From the NCBI GenBank assembly GCA_017421905.1, contig JAFOHH010000105.1:1-6193 (forward strand): a DNA stretch of 6,193 nucleotides. Direction: 5' to 3'. Shown piece by piece: positions 1 to 6,193 of the stretch; position 1 is the stretch's first letter, and the number at the start of each line of letters is the position of its first letter. Under the pieces are notes generated by a model. That model saw nothing but the letters and a program-made list of their open reading frames with translations. It made no database searches and was not told the origin of the DNA. The translations under genes and the position numbers were made by a program. This DNA is from Clostridia bacterium (GTDB lineage: Bacteria > Bacillota > Clostridia > Christensenellales > Borkfalkiaceae).

Positions 1-554
1 ACAGCCTCGACGTAAGGATCGATGAACTTTTGACATTTCCCTATTTCCGCAGAAATAAAGGAGCAGTATACGCATTTGGTAGGACAAAAAGGAATACTGA
101 CGAATAAATTATAATTTTCGTCCCCTTTTTGATAAATACCCTCTTGTTCTTGTAAAATTTCTTTAACGACTTGTACTTTTTCTTGCGTTACGTCCATTTC
201 GTTTTGTAAAAAAGAAAGAGGGTCGTGTCCTAATTCTTGCTCCATATACGCAAGCTTTACGGGACGAATACCCGTGAGAGCACCCCACGCAGGCTGATGC
301 CCCGTGAGCGTTTTTAAAGCGCGGTATACGGCAAGCTTGTGAAAGCGTTTTTCCAAACGCTTAAAATGCAATTCGTCACAATCGGGAAGGGTTTGGGTAA
401 AGGTAAACTCCTCTCCCCCACCTTGCACTGTGCCGGTAAGTGTTTTTCCTTCCTGTTTCGCCGTGTAAAGAAGGGGAAGCTCGCTTGCCTGCGGAAATAA
501 ATCGGCAACGAGATTAAGTTCGTATTGATATTCTGTAAGGCTGGTTTGAATCAC
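1..554 (-). CDS. hemZ: HemZ-family radical SAM coproporphyrinogen dehydrogenase, N-terminal 184 codons (3' end beyond window)
   Basis: Radical SAM protein of the HemZ family, annotated as oxygen-independent coproporphyrinogen III dehydrogenase (oxidative decarboxylation of coproporphyrinogen III in haem synthesis). The start is GTG at 554, with AGGAG six bases upstream and 15 bases between the upstream stop codon and the GTG. Only residues 1-184 are in the window. What is visible: a family-type N-terminal region, the conserved LTGIRPVKL segment at residues 93-101, then FVSIPFCPTKCVYCSF with the CX3CX2C cluster ligands C157, C161 and C164, which hold the 4Fe-4S cluster that cleaves S-adenosylmethionine. 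The residue two after C164 is Phe, as in HemW/HemZ, not the fourth Cys of HemN. The family is usually about 500 residues, so roughly 60% is missing to the left. It is the last visible gene of the recJ-rel-MBL operon; hisS/aspS commonly follow in Firmicutes. Family assignment is firm. The substrate is inferred, since HemZ-like proteins also occur in Clostridia without a full haem pathway. Confidence 0.9.
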   Translation of the reverse strand, partial: MIQTSLTEYQYELNLVADLFPQASELPLLYTAKQEGKTLTGTVQGGGEEFTFTQTLPDCDELHFKRLEKRFHKLAVYRALKTLTGHQPAWGALTGIRPVKLAYMEQELGHDPLSFLQNEMDVTQEKVQVVKEILQEQEGIYQKGDENYNLFVSIPFCPTKCVYCSFISAEIGKCQKFIDPYVEA

Positions 555-560
555 GAAATT

Positions 561-565
561 CTCCT
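561..565 (-). promoter_or_regulatory. Ribosome binding site of hemZ (decides a GTG start)
   Basis: AGGAG on the minus strand lies six bases before GTG at 552-554. No in-frame ATG lies nearby, and the first residues after the GTG fit the family, so this site supports the unusual start. It sits in the 15-base gap after the hydrolase stop codon, which favours translational coupling. Confidence 0.7.
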
Positions 566-569
566 AACG

Positions 570-1193
570 TTATACGGTATAAGGGTTGTTTTTTTGCTCG
601 GAACGCAAAGTCGTCTTTTCGCCGTGCCCGGAATAAACGGAATAATTATTCGGTAACAAAACGTATAATTTTTCCTTTACGGAGCGCACGAGCTGCTCGT
701 AAGAGCCTGTGGGAAAATCCGTTCTTCCGATAGAGCGGAAAAACAGCGTATCCCCCGAAAAAAGTGCGTTTTCAATTAAGTAACAGCACGAGCAAGAGGT
801 ATGACCGGGCGTGTAGATTGCTTGGATAGAAATTCCTGCAACCGTTACCGTTTCTCCATCCTTTATCACGTTGGTTACCGTAATGGGAAGAAGGTCGATA
901 CCCATCATAGCGCGCGCCAAATTAACGGACGTATTAACGTTTGCTTTGCACGCATCGCTTGCATAAACGGGAACGGATCCCATTTGCAGCAGTTCGGCAA
1001 CGCCGCCGATATGATCGAAATGGCAATGCGTTAAAAAGATGGCTTTTAGGGTTGCGCCGCTTTCTTTAAGGGTGCGAAGGATATAATCGGCATCGCCACC
1101 CGGATCGATAACGATTGCCTGCTTTACCTCTTGATTGATTACGAGATAGGTGTTTACTCCCAATACTCCCGTTTGCAGCTGTTTAATCGTCAT
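570..1193 (-). CDS. MBL-fold metallohydrolase, YqgX/glyoxalase II-like
   Basis: A 207-residue metallo-beta-lactamase-fold hydrolase, presumably cytoplasmic as no signal peptide or membrane segment is seen. The full metal-binding set is visible: THCHFDH (H56, H58, D60, H61), H131 in TPGHT, D148 in FSGDTLF, and H190 in YSGHG, which predicts a two-metal site. GRTDFPTGS (156-164) is typical of the YqgX/GloB-like subgroup, whose members hydrolyse thioesters such as S-lactoylglutathione or remain uncharacterised. At about 205-210 residues it lacks the C-terminal helical domain of classical glyoxalase II, so a glutathione substrate should not be assumed. The ATG at 1193 overlaps the rel stop codon as ATGA, and AGGA lies ten bases upstream, so translation is probably coupled to rel. 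The same small hydrolase commonly sits between rel (or dtd) and hemZ in Clostridia. A cluster of three Cys (134, 136, 137) just after the third metal-ligand motif is unusual. Confidence 0.92.
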   Translation of the reverse strand: MTIKQLQTGVLGVNTYLVINQEVKQAIVIDPGGDADYILRTLKESGATLKAIFLTHCHFDHIGGVAELLQMGSVPVYASDACKANVNTSVNLARAMMGIDLLPITVTNVIKDGETVTVAGISIQAIYTPGHTSCSCCYLIENALFSGDTLFFRSIGRTDFPTGSYEQLVRSVKEKLYVLLPNNYSVYSGHGEKTTLRSEQKNNPYTV

Positions 1194-3337
1194 GATGCGG
1201 TCGTCCTATATACTTCCATAATATCGGGGTGTGCATCCAATTTGTTGATAAGGTTATCTAAATCTTTTTTGCTGTTTAGACGAACCGTGATATCGATATT
1301 TGCGTAATGTTTTTTATCTACGCGCGCATTTACCGAGGTAAGACCGATATTGAGGGATGCGACGATGGTAATAATTTGATTTAAAATACCCGTTTTATCT
1401 ACGGCGCGCACTTTTAGTGCGGCAAAGAAACTGGTTTCTTCGCTTTCCGTCCAACGAGCGGGGAGCATTCGATCTTCTTCAAAATTGGCAACGTTTTGGC
1501 AGTCTTCGCGGTGAATCATAACCCCTCTTCCGCGAGAAATAAAGCCGATAATCGGATCTCCCGGAACGGGATTGCAGCATCCTGCAAAACGGATTAAAAG
1601 ACCGGAAACCCCCTTAACGTACACGCCTTCCGCGCTATTTTTATGTTTTCTGGTATCAGAAGGCGCAAGGGAATCGAGAAGGCGGGGCTGCTCTCTTTTA
1701 TAAATATCGATAAACTTAAACAGTACTTGGTTGGTTGCTACCGCGCCAAGACCGATAGATGCGTACATTTCTTCCGGAGAAGTAAAGGAAAAACGCGGGC
1801 TAACAAGCTTAAAGCTTTCCGCCGTGAGAAGCTCGGAAAAATCGTATCCTTTCTTTTTAGCTTCTCGCTCCAACATCGCCCTACCGAGTTTGACGTTGTC
1901 TTCCTTCATTTCCTTTTTGAAGAACTGTTTAATTTTAGCCTTGGTGCTGGAATTGCGAACGATTTTCAACCAGTCCCAAGAAGGACCTTTGGAGTTGTTT
2001 GAGGTAATAATTTCGACAACGTCGCCCGTGATGAGCTCGGTATTTAAAGGCACCATTTTGCCGTTTACCTTTGCCCCGATACACTTATTACCGATGGCGC
2101 TGTGGATATTATAGGCGAAGTCGATAGGCGTACAACCTTTGGGTAGGTTAATTACGTCGCCACGCGGCGTAAATACGAGGAGCTCGTCCGAATATAAGTC
2201 GCCTTTAATCGACTCCAAAAACTCTTTGGAATCTTTAAAGCCGCCCTGCCATTCCATAATTTCGCGAATCCAGGAAAGGCGCTCGCCAAGGGAAACCTTA
2301 TCGCCCGATTGTTCTTTATATTTCCAGTGCGCCGCGATGCCGTATTCCGCCGTTTTATGCATTTCCAGCGTGCGGATTTGAATTTCAAACGGCTGGCCGA
2401 AATTGGTTACAACGGTGGTATGCAACGACTGATACATATTCTTTTTAGGCGTTGCAATATAGTCCTTAATTCTACCCGGAACAGGACGCCAAATTTTATG
2501 AATTTTACCAAAAACCTCGTAGCATTCGTCTACCGTTTCTACGATAACGCGCACCGCAACCATATCGTAAATTTGATCGAGCGGCTTGTTTTGCGTTTTC
2601 ATTTTTTTATGAATACTGTATAAGTGCTTTTGGCGGCCGAAAACATCACCTTTAATGGAGGATTCCGCCAAAATTGTTTTAAGCTCGGAAACAACTTCGT
2701 CGATAAGCTTTTGCCGTTCGCCCATCATTTTATGAATGTTTTCTACAAGATAATTATATTCTTCGGGGAAAAGATATTTTAAGCAAAGGTCGTCTAGCTC
2801 GCACTTGATTTGCGAAATACCCAGTCTTCCCGCCAAGGGAGAATAAATATCCAAGGTTTCCTTTGCCATGCGCTGTTGACGCTCGTGGGAAAGATACTCT
2901 AGCGAACGCATGTTATGCAGTCTATCGGCAAGCTTTATGATGATAACGCGGATATCTTTTGCCATTGCAACGAAGATTTTACGGAAGTTTTCCGCTTGCT
3001 CCTCCTCGCGCGAGGTAAAAACGATTTGATCGAGCTTGGTTACGCCGGAAACAAGCTCTAAAACCTCATCGCCAAACCGTTCTTTTACGTCCTCTGCCGT
3101 GGCGGGCGTATCCTCGATTACGTCGTGTAAAAAGGCGGCCGCAACGGCTTTTTCATCCATACCAAGCCCAATTAAAATATTTGCTACGGCAACAGGGTGA
3201 ATAATATACGGTTCTCCCGAGGCACGCTTTTGCTCCTTATGCAAGCTATCGGCGTATTCGTATGCTTTGATGCAAAGAGCGGCCGCATCCTCGGCATAGC
3301 TGGATTTTATATAGTTGATGGTTTTTTCATCTAACAT
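1190..3337 (-). CDS. relA: Bifunctional (p)ppGpp synthetase/hydrolase, long RelA/SpoT homologue (Rel)
   Basis: Long Rel enzyme of 715 residues, usual family length, controlling the stringent response. It makes (p)ppGpp from ATP and GDP/GTP and hydrolyses it at the 3' position. Domains in order: HD hydrolase (about 1-200) with R38, H47, H71-D72, E75-D76 and D138, all the expected catalytic or Mn-binding positions; synthetase (about 230-340) with RQKHLYSIHKK, D258, PGRIKDYI, YQSLHTTV and E318-IQIRT; TGS domain (about 385-446); helical region; zinc-finger-type segment with C587-C588, H609 and C613 (GCCNPVPGD to IHREDC); C-terminal ACT domain (about 638-710). The RIKD motif at 289-292 is the RxKD form of bifunctional Rel, not the acidic form of synthetase-only RelA, so both activities are predicted. 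ATG at 3337 lies inside the recJ 3' end (7-base overlap), with AGGA six bases upstream. Often called rel or rsh; relA follows B. subtilis usage. Confidence 0.97.
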   Translation of the reverse strand: MLDEKTINYIKSSYAEDAAALCIKAYEYADSLHKEQKRASGEPYIIHPVAVANILIGLGMDEKAVAAAFLHDVIEDTPATAEDVKERFGDEVLELVSGVTKLDQIVFTSREEEQAENFRKIFVAMAKDIRVIIIKLADRLHNMRSLEYLSHERQQRMAKETLDIYSPLAGRLGISQIKCELDDLCLKYLFPEEYNYLVENIHKMMGERQKLIDEVVSELKTILAESSIKGDVFGRQKHLYSIHKKMKTQNKPLDQIYDMVAVRVIVETVDECYEVFGKIHKIWRPVPGRIKDYIATPKKNMYQSLHTTVVTNFGQPFEIQIRTLEMHKTAEYGIAAHWKYKEQSGDKVSLGERLSWIREIMEWQGGFKDSKEFLESIKGDLYSDELLVFTPRGDVINLPKGCTPIDFAYNIHSAIGNKCIGAKVNGKMVPLNTELITGDVVEIITSNNSKGPSWDWLKIVRNSSTKAKIKQFFKKEMKEDNVKLGRAMLEREAKKKGYDFSELLTAESFKLVSPRFSFTSPEEMYASIGLGAVATNQVLFKFIDIYKREQPRLLDSLAPSDTRKHKNSAEGVYVKGVSGLLIRFAGCCNPVPGDPIIGFISRGRGVMIHREDCQNVANFEEDRMLPARWTESEETSFFAALKVRAVDKTGILNQIITIVASLNIGLTSVNARVDKKHYANIDITVRLNSKKDLDNLINKLDAHPDIMEVYRTTAS

Positions 3338-5655
3338 AACGATTCCTGCAAGGCTTTCACCTTTTGATAAATTTTAGAGTTTTCCAAAGGATTTTTAACG
3401 TTTTTTACAGCGGAAAGCGTGCCGCCGAACGATTCGATTAAGCCGAGTTCTATAAAGCATTCCACACAGAAAATAAACTGATAAGGATCGAAATCCCTCC
3501 CCATTTTTTCGTACGCATCTACGCTGCAAAAAGCGTGTATACGCCCTGCATCGCGAATTACGGTATATACGGCGGAGAATACGGAACGGTCTAACGAAAG
3601 CGTTTTTAGTAAGGAAATAGTGGGGTTTTCTTTTCCCATAATTACCGCTTGTCCGCGGAATTTTCCCGTATAAACCAAAGGCTTATCCAGATAAATAACC
3701 GTATGGTATTCCGAAGTATCCAGATCGGCAAACGGAGAAACGATACAACAATTATGTAAGTTGTTATAGTTGTTTGTAAATAAATATTTGGGCAGGTTTT
3801 CCGTTTGCGGAAAACGAGAAAATGCCGACATTCCGTACGATAAAATTGCCGTACCATAGCGCTGATTTAAAGCGGAATTTAAAGCTGTTTCCAACTCTTT
3901 ATCGGAAACGGTTTCGGGATACGGAACGGGGTCTATTGTAGCAATTTCTGCCAAATTATTGCGGAAAATATAGAGCTTTTGGCGCGCGTCTATTTGCAAA
4001 TCGGTAATAAACTCGCGCAGGTATCCTTTTAACGATTCTTTCCGATTAAATACGGATATATTCGGCTCGAACACTAAAAATTTGGTAGCGGGGCTTTCTA
4101 AAACACCTCTGAACTTTTCCCCGTTAAAATACAACATTTCCATTTGAGGTGTAGAAAGAGAAAGATGCGGAGATCCGGCCTTTAATGCTTTAACAGATAC
4201 TTCTTTCCCCTGCACGACATAAAGGGGTTTGCGGTTTCCTACACCAAAGGGCTCTAATTTTTTTAGGTCCTTTGCCAAGGTCATCGTGTAGGGTTCCTCT
4301 AATAACTTTTCGCAATAGACGGTGGGTTCGTAAGAGGATGGAGAGGTGTTTTCTAATAAATACGCGTTTAGAGCGTCTTCAAAGGCTTGTAACTGCTCCA
4401 AACAAACGGTAACGCCAGCAGCCTGTGCATGCCCACCAAACTCTACGATTTGGCTTTGCACGGCAGAAAGCGCCTCGAAAATATTGAGGTTGTCCACGCT
4501 GCGCACAGAGCCTTTAATTTGCCCGTTTCCTTTATCGGTAAACAATACGACGGGACGGGCGTATTCTTCGGCCAAGCGCGATGCTACAATCCCGACAAAA
4601 CCCGATTTCCAACCCTCGTCGTATAAAACGATAGAGGGCGTAAACGCGCCTTTTTTTTGCAAAAGTCGCTTTGCGGTTTTATACATTTCATCGCACGCCG
4701 TTTGCCGTTCTACATTATAGGCGGCAAGCTTTTCGGCGTATTCGTGCATTTCTTCTTCGTCTTCTGTTACAAAAAGATAGAGAGCGCTGGCTACGTCACC
4801 CATTCGCCCCGCGGCGTTTAAGCGCGGCGAAACGGTGAAAGCAAGGGTTGTTTCGTTAATTTCGCGGCTACCGGAAAGAAGCAGCTTAAACTGCGGACGA
4901 AGAGTAGGCGAAGAAAAAACTTTTAAGCCTTCTGCAACGATATCGCGGTTTTCTCCTAAAATCGTCATACTGTCCGCAACGGTTGCAAGGCAGGCAAAAT
5001 CGACTAGCGAATAAGCCCATTCTCCACAAAGAGCAACGGCAATTTTAAAGGCGACGCCCGCACCGCAAAGATTATCGTACGGATAGTCCTGATCCTTTAA
5101 TTTGGGGTTGACGATGGGAGCATCGGGAAGCTCATCGGGAAGCTCGTGATGGTCGGTGATTAAAACGTCGATACCCGCATCTTTGATTAACTCTACTTCA
5201 TCCTTATTGGAAATACCACAGTCTACCGTGATAATTAAGTCGGGAAAGTAGGTTTCGGCAATCATTTCGATTAAAGGCTCGGTTAAGCCGTAACCATCAT
5301 CCCGCTCGGGAATAACGGGGATTGCCTTAATTCCTATTTTGGCAAGGGCACGCATCATAATTGCCGTTGCGCAAATACCATCCACGTCGTAATCGCCGTA
5401 AACAACGACGGTTTCTCCGTTTTCTGCCGCTTGGCGTAAGCGGTGAGTAACGACGTCCATATTCTTCATTAAAAACGGATCTATGAAATTTTCTTTGCCG
5501 GCATTTAAATAATGACGAAAGCCCTCGGACGTGGTAACTCCGCGGGTATACAGTACGGTTGCCGTTTCTTCTTGCAAGGAAAATTCTTTAGCTAGAGAAA
5601 GAACTTCGGCACGCTCGGAATTATTTAATTGTCTGCGATAGACTATTTTTTTCAT
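3331..5655 (-). CDS. recJ: Single-stranded-DNA-specific exonuclease RecJ
   Basis: RecJ, 774 residues, the 5'-3' single-strand DNA exonuclease of the DHH phosphoesterase family used in RecFOR recombination, mismatch and base-excision repair; cytoplasmic, Mn/Mg dependent. Visible motifs: YGDYDVDG (86-93, D88, D90, D92), VDCG (D145), the DHH signature at 168-170, ATVADS (D228), SPRLNAAGRMG (276-286), and the DHHA1 substrate-binding motif FGGHAQAAG (406-414). LEPFGVGN (467-474) opens the OB-fold region, and a Firmicutes-type C-terminal extension fills about 560-774. Length is close to B. subtilis RecJ. ATG at 5655 fits the family N-terminus, but no Shine-Dalgarno sequence precedes it. It is the first gene after the secF terminator and so probably the first of its operon; its last seven bases overlap rel. 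A perfect 12-base tandem repeat encodes ELPDELPD right after DHH. All active-site residues appear intact. Confidence 0.97.
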   Translation of the reverse strand: MKKIVYRRQLNNSERAEVLSLAKEFSLQEETATVLYTRGVTTSEGFRHYLNAGKENFIDPFLMKNMDVVTHRLRQAAENGETVVVYGDYDVDGICATAIMMRALAKIGIKAIPVIPERDDGYGLTEPLIEMIAETYFPDLIITVDCGISNKDEVELIKDAGIDVLITDHHELPDELPDAPIVNPKLKDQDYPYDNLCGAGVAFKIAVALCGEWAYSLVDFACLATVADSMTILGENRDIVAEGLKVFSSPTLRPQFKLLLSGSREINETTLAFTVSPRLNAAGRMGDVASALYLFVTEDEEEMHEYAEKLAAYNVERQTACDEMYKTAKRLLQKKGAFTPSIVLYDEGWKSGFVGIVASRLAEEYARPVVLFTDKGNGQIKGSVRSVDNLNIFEALSAVQSQIVEFGGHAQAAGVTVCLEQLQAFEDALNAYLLENTSPSSYEPTVYCEKLLEEPYTMTLAKDLKKLEPFGVGNRKPLYVVQGKEVSVKALKAGSPHLSLSTPQMEMLYFNGEKFRGVLESPATKFLVFEPNISVFNRKESLKGYLREFITDLQIDARQKLYIFRNNLAEIATIDPVPYPETVSDKELETALNSALNQRYGTAILSYGMSAFSRFPQTENLPKYLFTNNYNNLHNCCIVSPFADLDTSEYHTVIYLDKPLVYTGKFRGQAVIMGKENPTISLLKTLSLDRSVFSAVYTVIRDAGRIHAFCSVDAYEKMGRDFDPYQFIFCVECFIELGLIESFGGTLSAVKNVKNPLENSKIYQKVKALQESLC
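5121..5145 (-). repeat. Short in-frame tandem repeat in recJ (12-base unit, two copies)
   Basis: Two perfect adjacent copies of a 12-base unit encode ELPD-ELPD (RecJ residues 171-178), directly after the catalytic DHH. The linker between DHH and the following NP is about the same length in other RecJ proteins as I recall them, so this may be coincidence or a small in-frame change without functional cost. Confidence 0.6.
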
Positions 5656-5692
5656 ATGCGTTTTAATATCAAAGAGTTGGTTAGAATAATGG

Positions 5693-5719
5693 AAAAGGGC
5701 GGGCCTAATCAGCCCGCCC
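5693..5719 (-). terminator. Rho-independent terminator downstream of secF
   Basis: A perfect 8-base-pair GC stem (5697-5704 paired with 5712-5719, GGGCGGGC/GCCCGCCC) with a 7-base loop is followed on the minus strand by TTTT at 5693-5696. It begins 12 bases after the secF stop codon. The U-tract is short. The opposite strand also has a T-rich stretch after the stem, but no plus-strand gene ends here. It separates the sec transcript from recJ. The remaining 37 bases to the recJ start hold no convincing -35/-10 pair. Confidence 0.8.
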
Positions 5720-5731
5720 CGTTTGTTTTAA

Positions 5732-5947
5732 TTATTTTGCTTTTGCAGCCTTGTATTTCTTTTTAGCTTTGATTTTTCCACCTAATTTGCGGAATACCGT
5801 CCAAAGGGGACCAGCGATACAAATGGAGGAATATGCACCTGCTAAAAGACCTACGATGATGGGAATACCAAATTCGCGAATAGCAGAACCGCCGAGGATT
5901 ACGAGTACAGCAATTACAACCAAAGTGGTAACCGTGGTGTGAATCAT
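5732..5947 (-). CDS. secF: Protein translocase subunit SecF, C-terminal fragment (5' part lost at a sequence join)
   Basis: The last 71 residues of SecF, the inner-membrane partner of SecD that uses the proton gradient to help pull proteins through SecYEG. IHTTVTTL followed by a hydrophobic run (about 9-20), then GLLAGAYSSICIAGPLW (34-50), match the last two transmembrane helices of the family. The very basic tail rich in Lys and Ala is expected on the cytoplasmic side. A whole SecF is around 300 residues, so three quarters is missing. The ATG at 5947 is probably not a true start: it has no ribosome binding site, it falls inside a conserved family segment, and reading upstream in this frame gives about 17 unrelated residues and then TAG at 5999-6001. 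In the true genome the rest of secF, and probably secD, should lie to the right. The stop TAA (5732-5734) is followed by the terminator. Confidence 0.85.
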   Translation of the reverse strand: MIHTTVTTLVVIAVLVILGGSAIREFGIPIIVGLLAGAYSSICIAGPLWTVFRKLGGKIKAKKKYKAAKAK

Positions 5948-5952
5948 ATGCC
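5945..5952. other. Chimeric junction between SecF DNA and unrelated DNA
   Basis: Left of this point the minus strand encodes SecF. Right of it a different frame encodes an acyl-CoA reductase-like N-terminus. Both proteins lose family resemblance here and their frames do not match. Hand-counted G+C changes from about 44% (5741-5940) to about 53% (5951-6140). The join lies at the palindrome CATATG. No insertion-sequence end, integrase or attachment-like repeat is visible. An assembly chimera is the likeliest cause. Confidence 0.75.
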
Positions 5953-6140
5953 CACTTTTGGAGCTTGTATCGGTCGAGAAACTCCTCGCGGATAGCCTCT
6001 ACTGCCATAAGGATGTCGCTCTGCGAAAACCAATGATTCTCCTCCATAGCACGACGCATCACCTCCTGCGAGGTGGAGTCCTTGCCGAAGTGGCTCAAGC
6101 GGTCGCCGAGCGTGGAGAATATGTCAATCATCCTATTCAT
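5951..6140 (-). CDS. Acyl-CoA reductase-like (LuxC family) N-terminal fragment, Bacteroidetes type, broken at the join
   Basis: About 63 genuine residues from ATG at 6140 (MNRMIDIFSTLG...) to LQKW. The pattern of a short MI-x-x-F-x-x-LG start, then ENHWFSQSDI, AVEAIREEFL and LQKW, resembles the N-terminus of the acyl-CoA reductases (LuxC-like, acyl-CoA to aldehyde) common in Bacteroidetes, as I recall that family. No catalytic residue lies in this part, so function is inferred from weak similarity. The frame stays open to 5763, but everything after about 5950 is secF DNA read out of frame and is rich in Cys and His; it should not be treated as a real protein tail. The ATG overlaps the stop of the preceding gene (TAATG), suggesting coupling. 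A second ATG three codons later (6131) is an alternative start. Higher G+C and more C-ending codons than the genes to the left suggest a different source organism. Confidence 0.5.
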
Positions 6141-6193
6141 TATGGTATGTTATAGAGTTTTAACTCCTTTGCAAACTCCTTCTCTCTGCCTTG
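6140..6193 (-). CDS. Unidentified gene, last 17 codons only
   Basis: An open frame enters from the right edge and ends QGREKEFAKELKLYNIP, with TAA at 6140-6142 overlapping the next ATG as TAATG. That overlap is typical of neighbouring genes in one operon, and is the main support for this frame being real. The tail is charged and probably helical, too short to recognise. Together with the acyl-CoA reductase-like start it appears to belong to the second, non-Firmicute source. Confidence 0.4.
   Translation of the reverse strand, partial: QGREKEFAKELKLYNIP

Noticed and set aside
314..508. A 64-codon minus-strand open frame
   Set aside because: It lies inside hemZ in a different frame, while the hemZ frame itself reads conserved HemZ motifs such as LTGIRPVKL.
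1643..2114. Two overlapping plus-strand open frames (119 and 127 codons)
   Set aside because: They lie entirely inside rel, opposite a strongly conserved coding strand, and resemble no family; antisense shadows.
4346..4720. A plus-strand open frame of 124 codons opposite recJ
   Set aside because: It is antisense to the RecJ DHHA1 region and has no recognisable domain or convincing ribosome binding site.
5656..5731. A riboswitch or regulatory RNA before recJ
   Set aside because: Only 76 bases lie between the genes, and one simple terminator hairpin explains the structure. No conserved aptamer elements are seen.
5652..5951. The same 8-base word TCATATGC occurs at the recJ start (5652-5659) and at the join (5944-5951)
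   Set aside because: Considered as a target-site repeat or recombination microhomology, but the interval holds only secF, the terminator and intergenic DNA, with no mobile gene. An 8-base match around a palindrome is plausible by chance.
5763..6140. A single 125-residue minus-strand protein with a Cys/His-rich C-terminal half
   Set aside because: The Cys/His-rich half is secF sequence read in the wrong frame. The protein exists only because of the join near 5947.

Overview
This window is a compact block of ordinary bacterial housekeeping genes, all read on the minus strand (right to left). Gene content and order (secF, recJ, rel, a small metallo-beta-lactamase-fold hydrolase, hemZ) match the conserved secDF-recJ-(apt)-rel-(dtd)-MBL-hemZ-hisS/aspS neighbourhood of Firmicutes, especially Clostridia. 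The moderate G+C (about 44% where hand-counted in secF), the HemZ-family protein and the single bifunctional Rel enzyme with an RxKD motif point the same way. I cannot name a genus.

Layout in transcription order. The right end (about 5951-6193) holds the last codons of an unidentified gene and, overlapping its stop codon, the first 63 or so codons of a protein resembling Bacteroidetes LuxC-type acyl-CoA reductases. At about 5945-5952 this stops abruptly and, in another reading frame, the last 71 codons of secF begin. Neither gene continues across this point, so it is most simply read as a chimeric join between DNA of two different bacteria, probably an assembly artefact. A GC-rich hairpin terminator follows secF (5693-5719). 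Then come recJ (5655-3331), rel (3337-1190), the MBL-fold hydrolase (1193-570) and the first 184 codons of hemZ (554-1, cut by the window edge). No gap between these four genes exceeds 15 bases, and recJ/rel and rel/MBL overlap by 7 and 4 bases, so recJ to hemZ looks like one co-transcribed, translationally coupled operon.

Functionally the operon joins DNA repair (RecJ single-strand 5'-3' exonuclease), stringent-response control by making and destroying (p)ppGpp (Rel), an uncharacterised metal-dependent hydrolase (YqgX-like/glyoxalase II-like) and a radical SAM enzyme of the coproporphyrinogen dehydrogenase HemZ family. The catalytic residues recognisable for RecJ, both Rel activities and the hydrolase are present. 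Compared with the commonest version of this neighbourhood, apt is absent between recJ and rel, and dtd is absent between rel and the hydrolase. I see no mobile element, CRISPR array, RNA gene or unknown multi-gene system. The one striking thing is the abrupt join near 5947.
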